From NCBI GenBank assembly GCA_013335115.1, contig JAAXWQ010000002.1, positions 248,001 to 312,000 on the forward strand: DNA of 64,000 nt, given 5' to 3'. Below are positions 59,209 to 64,000 of the stretch, in pieces. The first letter of the stretch is position 1, and the number at the start of each line of letters is the position of its first letter. A program made the position numbers and the translations under genes. The stretch comes from Chlorobiaceae bacterium. Lineage in GTDB: Bacteria > Bacteroidota > Chlorobiia > Chlorobiales > Chlorobiaceae. Below the pieces are notes generated by a model, which was given only the letters and a program-made list of their open reading frames with translations, was not told where the DNA came from and searched no databases.

Positions 59209-60224
59209 CAAGGTCACACTACATCATCAAATGGTTGCCCGGACAGCGTGGCAGTGCCTCTATCTGGTTTGTCTTGTGCTTGCCGGTGTTGCTGGGATTT
59301 GCCGCTTTGTCGGTTGACCTGGCTCGCCTCAACCTCATCAAGGTCGAACTTCAAAACGCGGCCGACGCTGCTGCCCTGGGCGGTGCTTATGCCATCAGCG
59401 TCCCCTCTTCTTCGAAGAAGGACCAGCCTTACAACTGGACAGCGGCCATAGACAGGGCGACCAAGGTGGCAACATCCAACTTTGCCAACGGCGCGAAGAT
59501 TACGGATGCGACTGTTGAAACGGGTTACTGGAACCTTAAAGCCAGTGCCGTCGACGGCAAAAGCTGTGGAACCGGATGCGTCCCTTACGTCCGGGCAACG
59601 GTAACAATCTCCAGCACCGAAAACAACGGGCCCGTGAAGTTTTTTTTCGCCCCCATTTTTCATGTTGCCCAAAGTAACATTCAAGCCAGTGCCACTGCCG
59701 TGACAGGCCCACCCTCGGGCGGTACGGGCATGTTTCCCTGGGCCATCGATGAAAGTTTCCTGTTAAAAAACTGGAAAGCATATAAGCAAGGCAAAAGCCT
59801 GACTATCGCTTCCGTCTACAAAGGCGGCCATGGCCAATGGAGCAGCTTAATGGGAAATACCTCAGCGGACTCATACATAGATGGATTGATGACGAAAGGA
59901 AACTCAAACTATTTAGCTATAAACAGCTCCGACACCAAGATTTATATAGCAAATGGCGCAATGTCTAACCTGTATGGCGATGCGGCAGGCTTAATCGGTT
60001 CAGGCAAAATTTTTGCCGTACCCGTTGTTCAAACTCTTGCTCAAGGTTCCTCGGTACCAATCCTTGAGATTGCCGCTTTTCAAATTGACTCCGTTAAAAA
60101 GAACGGTGCCAACAGCACGGTTACGGGTCATTTCATCGATGGATATACTTTCCCCGGCCTCACCCTGGGCGATGGCCACGGGAAGTTATACGGCGCCTTC
60201 ACTGCACCAGTACTGGTCCAATAA
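59205..60224 (+). CDS. TadG-like pilus assembly protein
   Basis: 339 residues. The N-terminus GQRGSASIWFVLCLPVLLGFAALSVDLARLNLIKVELQNAADAAALGGAYAIS is the TadG/TadE membrane-anchor region. The rest is a soluble periplasmic domain without the von Willebrand A motif seen in classical TadG, so it is a shorter relative. The last third (59760-60060) is notably AT-rich compared with its surroundings. Role in the pilus base or tip is inferred. Lies between tadE and cpaE in the operon. Confidence 0.75.
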   Translation: MTRSHYIIKWLPGQRGSASIWFVLCLPVLLGFAALSVDLARLNLIKVELQNAADAAALGGAYAISVPSSSKKDQPYNWTAAIDRATKVATSNFANGAKITDATVETGYWNLKASAVDGKSCGTGCVPYVRATVTISSTENNGPVKFFFAPIFHVAQSNIQASATAVTGPPSGGTGMFPWAIDESFLLKNWKAYKQGKSLTIASVYKGGHGQWSSLMGNTSADSYIDGLMTKGNSNYLAINSSDTKIYIANGAMSNLYGDAAGLIGSGKIFAVPVVQTLAQGSSVPILEIAAFQIDSVKKNGANSTVTGHFIDGYTFPGLTLGDGHGKLYGAFTAPVLVQ

Positions 60225-60230
60225 ACACCC

Positions 60231-61382
60231 ATGAACATTACTCTTTACTCTCCCCGGCCATGGGAGGTCCCCGACACCCAGCTTGACCTGGGTCAGCACC
60301 AGCTGGTCCGACTGGTGGGCGAGCCTGGGGTTATGGTGCGCCAACTCAACGCGCAAGCCGCCGATCTCGTTTTTCTGGTGGGCTTTGACCCTGCCGAGCC
60401 CCGCTACATCCAAGAGGTTGAGAAACTCTGCCTCTCGCTGCCGCAAGCAGCCATCGTGGCCGTGCACCCACAGGCACAGCCCGAACTGTTGTTGACCCTT
60501 ATGCGCGCCGGTGTGCGTGAAGTCATCGTCGACAGCACCCCCGAAACCCTGCGACAGGTTATCGAGCGCGCCCGCCTTCGTGCCAAAGGCGCCAGCATCA
60601 GCCGGGGACGGGTTTTTGGGTTTGTCGCTTCCAAAGGGGGGGATGGCTGCTCCTGCATCGCGGCCAACCTGGCCTATGCGCTCGCACAAGTGCCCGAAAC
60701 CCGCGTGCTGGCCGTCGATCTTTCTTTACCTTTTGGCGACCTCGACATGTACCTCACCGGAGATAACCACCCGCAAGACCTGGCCGACATCTCCGGTCAA
60801 TCCGACAGGATCGACCAGTCGCTGCTCGACAGCATGGTGCAGCACCTCAACCCCACGCTCGACCTCATCCCCTCGCCCACGACGTTTGAAAAAATCGTTC
60901 AGATCGAACCCGAGCGCGTGAGCCAGCTGATTCAGCTTGCTACAAATTTTTACGACTACATCCTGGTTGACTTCGGCTCATCTTTTGACCAGGTCGGCAT
61001 CTGGGTCCTGGAGCACCTGAACGAACTCTGCATCGTATCCACCCCGTCGTTGCCGTCGCTGCGCAGGGCGGGCCAACTGCTCAAGCTCTGGAAAGAATTT
61101 GAAAAACCCATGTCGCGCGTCGAAATCATCCTCAACCGTGACGACACGAGCGCTCCCGTTTCCATTGCCGAAATCGAAAAAGTCATCGGCAGGCCCATTG
61201 ACAGACGCCTCCCCTCCGACGCCGAAGCCGTGCAGCAATCCCTTTTGATTGGTCAGCCTTTCCTGCACGTGGAACCCAGGTCCGAACTTTCCAAAACCAT
61301 CGTTGACTGGGCCGCGCAACTCACCGGCAACAGTCATCGTCATCGTAAACGCTCGCTATGGGAACGCTTAAAGATCAAATAG
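60231..61382 (+). CDS. cpaE: Pilus localisation ATPase CpaE/TadZ
   Basis: 383 residues: a receiver-like N-terminal domain (LVFLVGFDPAEPRYIQEVEKLCLSLPQAAIVAVHPQAQPELLLTLMRAGVREVI) and a ParA/MinD-like ATPase domain from about residue 125. The P-loop reads FVASKGGDGCSCIAANLAYAL, so the usual GK[ST] is replaced and the second lysine is absent; the switch regions LAVDLSLPFGDLDMYL and YILVDFGSSFDQVG remain. TadZ proteins position the Tad machine at a pole. Overlaps cpaF by 25 bp. Confidence 0.87.
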   Translation: MNITLYSPRPWEVPDTQLDLGQHQLVRLVGEPGVMVRQLNAQAADLVFLVGFDPAEPRYIQEVEKLCLSLPQAAIVAVHPQAQPELLLTLMRAGVREVIVDSTPETLRQVIERARLRAKGASISRGRVFGFVASKGGDGCSCIAANLAYALAQVPETRVLAVDLSLPFGDLDMYLTGDNHPQDLADISGQSDRIDQSLLDSMVQHLNPTLDLIPSPTTFEKIVQIEPERVSQLIQLATNFYDYILVDFGSSFDQVGIWVLEHLNELCIVSTPSLPSLRRAGQLLKLWKEFEKPMSRVEIILNRDDTSAPVSIAEIEKVIGRPIDRRLPSDAEAVQQSLLIGQPFLHVEPRSELSKTIVDWAAQLTGNSHRHRKRSLWERLKIK

Positions 61383-62797
61383 CCCGCTGGAACCTTTCCA
61401 CCAAACGGGTTACGGTTCCCCCGACATCGGTGCCTGGCGCCGCCGATGCGCCGGCACGACCTCAGGTCGTTGAGGCTCAGGCTTCGCCAGCACCATCGCC
61501 GGCGATAAAAGCCAAGGCTACCCCGGGGGTTGACTATTGCGCAACCAAAATGAAGTTGCACCAACAGCTGCTCACCCGCATCGATCTCAACTCCATCGAA
61601 AGCCTGACCCCCGAGCAGCTGCGCAACCAGCTTGGGGCTTTGCTGGTCGAGTTCATCGAAGAGGACTCCATCCCCCTCAATGATCGGGAACGCGCCAGGC
61701 TGGTGGCCGACCTCAAAAACGAGATCATGGGCCTTGGCCCTTTGGAGCCCTTGCTTGCCGACCCCGCCATTTCTGAAATCATGGTCAACGGCCATCAAAA
61801 CATCTTTGTCGAAAAAGGCGGATGCATTGAGAGTACCGACATCCGCTTCAACGACGATGCACACCTCATGAAAATCATCGACAAGATCGTCTCCCGTGTG
61901 GGACGGCGCATCGATGAATCCAGCCCCATGGCTGATTCACGCCTGCCCGATGGGGCCCGCGTCAACGCCATCATTCCGCCATTGGCCCTCGACGGCCCGG
62001 TCCTCACCATTCGGCGCTTTTCGGTGGTTCCGCTGCTCATGCACGACCTCATTGAAAAACACACACTGACGCCAGCCATGGCCGAACTGCTCTCGGCCCT
62101 GGTTAAGGTCAAGTGCAACATCATCATTTCCGGGGGGACCGGTACGGGCAAGACCACGCTGCTCAACATCCTCTCAAGCTTCATTCCAAGCAGCGAACGC
62201 ATCGTCACCATTGAAGACACTGCCGAACTGCAGCTTCAGCAGGACCATGTTATCCGCCTGGAAACGCGCCCGCCGAACATTGAAGGCAAAGGCGAAATCA
62301 CCATGCGCGCACTGGTGAAAAACTCCTTGCGCATGCGGCCCGACCGCATCGTGCTGGGCGAGATCCGCAGCGCCGAGGTGATCGACATGCTCCAGGCCAT
62401 GAACACCGGGCACGAGGGCTCGCTCACCACCATTCACGCCAACACCCCGCGGGATGCACTGAGCCGGCTCGAAAACCTGGTGGGGATGGGTGGCATCAGC
62501 CTTCCCGGCAAAGCCCTCCGGCAGCTCATTACCTCGTCGATTCACTTTATCGTCCAGGTCACCAGGCTGGATGACGGTAGCCGCAAGCTTACGAGCATCC
62601 AGGAAATCATCGGCATGGAGGGCGACATCATCACCACCCAGGAAATCTATTGCTACAAGCGCACCGGCACCAACCCGGACGGATCCGTGCAGGGAATGTT
62701 CAGCGCTACGGGCGTGCGTCCCAGGGTGTATGAAAAAATATGCACTTACGGTATTCGCCTCAGTGACGGCATGTTCGACCCCGGCGTCAACGATTAA
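61358..62797 (+). CDS. cpaF: Tad pilus motor ATPase (CpaF/TadA)
   Basis: Secretion ATPase that drives pilus polymerisation. 479 residues: N-terminal helical domain, ADPAISEIMVNGHQNIFVEKGG, RRIDESSPMADSRLPDGARVNAIIPPLALDGPVLTIRRF, Walker A IISGGTGTGKTTLLNILSSFIP near 260, the Asp box ERIVTIEDTAELQL, and Walker B with RPDRIVLGEIRSAEVIDMLQAMNTGHEGSLTTIHANTP. All catalytic motifs are intact. Starts inside the end of cpaE. Confidence 0.94.
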   Translation: MGTLKDQIARWNLSTKRVTVPPTSVPGAADAPARPQVVEAQASPAPSPAIKAKATPGVDYCATKMKLHQQLLTRIDLNSIESLTPEQLRNQLGALLVEFIEEDSIPLNDRERARLVADLKNEIMGLGPLEPLLADPAISEIMVNGHQNIFVEKGGCIESTDIRFNDDAHLMKIIDKIVSRVGRRIDESSPMADSRLPDGARVNAIIPPLALDGPVLTIRRFSVVPLLMHDLIEKHTLTPAMAELLSALVKVKCNIIISGGTGTGKTTLLNILSSFIPSSERIVTIEDTAELQLQQDHVIRLETRPPNIEGKGEITMRALVKNSLRMRPDRIVLGEIRSAEVIDMLQAMNTGHEGSLTTIHANTPRDALSRLENLVGMGGISLPGKALRQLITSSIHFIVQVTRLDDGSRKLTSIQEIIGMEGDIITTQEIYCYKRTGTNPDGSVQGMFSATGVRPRVYEKICTYGIRLSDGMFDPGVND

Positions 62798-62811
62798 CCC
62801 GCGAGCACATC

Positions 62812-63783
62812 ATGAACAAGGTTTTACTCCCGTTCCTGGCTTTTGTGGCCGTCATGCTGATCATGTTGCTCCTCTATGGGGTGTGGGTCTACGTTTTCGA
62901 CCGCAGCAACCAGGCCAGGAAAAAACAGCGCTTGCAGACTATCCACAACGCCGTTCAGCCGGGCGGGCACAACCTGGACAGCGTGCAAGCCAGCCGGCAG
63001 GAGCGTGCACTCGAAACCTGGCTGCGCTCACGCTCCAGGACATTTGAACTACTTGAAAACCTGGCCAGGCAAGCCCACAGCCCGATCTCTGCCGGGCGCT
63101 TGGTGGGCATCATGCTCGCCTTTTTTACGGTGGTTGTGGTGCTTGGACTGCTGCGCCAGGCAAACCCTTTGCTCATGCTGGTGCTTGCGGTCGCCATCGC
63201 CGGTACGCCGGTCCTGTGGTTACGTCGAAAGGCCAGTCGACGCCGCCAGGCCTTCGGAGACAAGCTCCCGGAAGCGATCGACTACATTTCGCGGGCACTG
63301 CGCGCCGGCCACAGCCTCAGCACGGCCATCGGCATGCTTGGCAAGGAGTTCCCAGACCCCATAGGCCATGAATTCAAAGCCGTCTCCGATGAAATCCTCT
63401 TCAGCATCCCGTTCAAAGACGCCATGGGCCAACTCGCCGATCGCGTGCAAAGCAATGACCTCAATTTCTTTGTCATCTCGCTCATGATCCAGCACGAAAC
63501 CGGCGGCAACCTCACCGAACTGCTTGACGGGCTGGCCAAAACCATGCGCGAACGTGTCAAGCTGCGCGGCAAGATCCGCACGCTCTCATCCGAAGGGCGC
63601 GTATCAGCGCTGATACTTGGTGGCATGCCGTTTGTGCTCACCGGCATCCTCCTGTTCATCAACCCCGTCTACATCTCGACGCTCTGGACCACTCCCCAGG
63701 GCCAGAATCTCATTTCCATCGGTGGCGGGCTCATGGTTGTTGGCTTCCTCCTGCTCAACCGCATCATCCAGATCAAGGTTTAA
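62812..63783 (+). CDS. tadB: Tad inner-membrane platform protein TadB
   Basis: 323 residues with N-terminal membrane helix, central helices, and the T2SSF domain of pilus platform proteins: RQAFGDKLPEAIDYISRALRAGHSLSTAIGMLGKEFPDPIGHEFKAVSDEI, then QSNDLNFFVISLMIQHETGGNLTELLDGLAKTMRERVKLRGKIRTLSSEGRVSA and two C-terminal helices. Partner of TadC. Follows cpaF by 14 bp. Confidence 0.92.
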   Translation: MNKVLLPFLAFVAVMLIMLLLYGVWVYVFDRSNQARKKQRLQTIHNAVQPGGHNLDSVQASRQERALETWLRSRSRTFELLENLARQAHSPISAGRLVGIMLAFFTVVVVLGLLRQANPLLMLVLAVAIAGTPVLWLRRKASRRRQAFGDKLPEAIDYISRALRAGHSLSTAIGMLGKEFPDPIGHEFKAVSDEILFSIPFKDAMGQLADRVQSNDLNFFVISLMIQHETGGNLTELLDGLAKTMRERVKLRGKIRTLSSEGRVSALILGGMPFVLTGILLFINPVYISTLWTTPQGQNLISIGGGLMVVGFLLLNRIIQIKV

Positions 63784-63802
63784 CCCTAGCCGCTCCCACA
63801 CC

Positions 63803-64000
63803 ATGCTTGCAACATTGCAAATCCTGACGATCGTGCTCACGGGGGCTGCTGCCGCCTCGCTTGCGCTTGCGTCGTACGGTTGGGCGATCGACAACGCCCT
63901 CAAAAAACGCTTTACCCGAGTCGTTCGCCAAGGCTGGGCCACGGCTGACGCATCCTTGACCAAGACGGCCAATCCCCGCAAGGTGGCCGCCGTCATCGAT
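63803..64000 (+). CDS. tadC: TadC-like platform protein (N-terminal part, cut by window end)
   Basis: Open frame of 66 codons from ATG 63803 to the last base of the window, starting MLATLQILTIVLTGAAAASLALASYG with an N-terminal membrane helix followed by basic residues (NALKKRFTRVVRQGW). Position directly after tadB is that of tadC in Tad operons. The T2SSF domain itself lies beyond the window, so the call rests mostly on gene order. Confidence 0.65.
   Translation, partial: MLATLQILTIVLTGAAAASLALASYGWAIDNALKKRFTRVVRQGWATADASLTKTANPRKVAAVID

Overview
The window reads as chromosome of a green sulfur bacterium (Chlorobiaceae, phylum Chlorobi). The GC content is high. The anaerobic-phototroph genes are a flavocytochrome c sulfide dehydrogenase end, a sulfide:quinone oxidoreductase, a BchP-type geranylgeranyl reductase, a separate atpD-atpC pair, IorAB with PaaK, and an ArsA/Get3-like ATPase. 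The organism is inferred from gene content only; no rRNA gene is present.

Layout. 1-411 is the end of a sulfide dehydrogenase. 654-4862 holds secD, secF and a SurA-like foldase (+). 4946-7981 holds gyrB, yraN and rnhB (-). 8132-12435 holds RNase E/G, dapD and an S41 protease (+), meeting a minus-strand set of glyQS, geranylgeranyl reductase and a two-domain membrane protein. 16-20 kb carries a quinone reductase-like flavoprotein, clpS, LD-carboxypeptidase, atpC, atpD and tRNA-Thr. 20-26 kb carries a TlpA-like thioredoxin, pckG, dodecin, an acetate-type transporter, an MFS exporter and lipoprotein MsrB. 26.1-32.8 kb is a tolC-usp-emrA-emrB efflux operon, divergent from a GAF-type sigma-54 activator. 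32.8-38 kb is an aryl-acid module: aminotransferase, ACT protein, PaaK, IorB, IorA. 38-42.3 kb holds a permuted NlpC/P60 enzyme, the ArsA-like ATPase, the sulfide:quinone reductase and a 52-residue companion gene. 42.3-43.4 kb is a REP-associated-type transposase between inverted repeats. 43.5-55.3 kb is housekeeping: nitroreductase, K+ channel, prfA, site-2 protease, dxr, tRNA-Val, acylphosphatase, ftsH, pyrF, glmS. From 55.5 kb to the end is a Flp/Tad pilus operon that runs out of the window.

The most interesting signals are: (1) a fusion of two domains resembling DUF2499 and DUF3593, families I recall from cyanobacteria and plastids, with its start codon abutting the stop of the geranylgeranyl reductase; (2) two sigma-54 -24/-12 promoters, one before tolC and one before flp, each with palindromes about 115-122 bp upstream, with a sigma-54 activator gene beside the first; (3) an IorA that ends before its usual ferredoxin domain; (4) a tiny gene directly after the sulfide:quinone reductase; (5) a Tad locus whose lysine codon use differs from the rest of the window and whose pilin has an unusually long leader.

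All assignments rest on reading motifs by eye. No database search was run.
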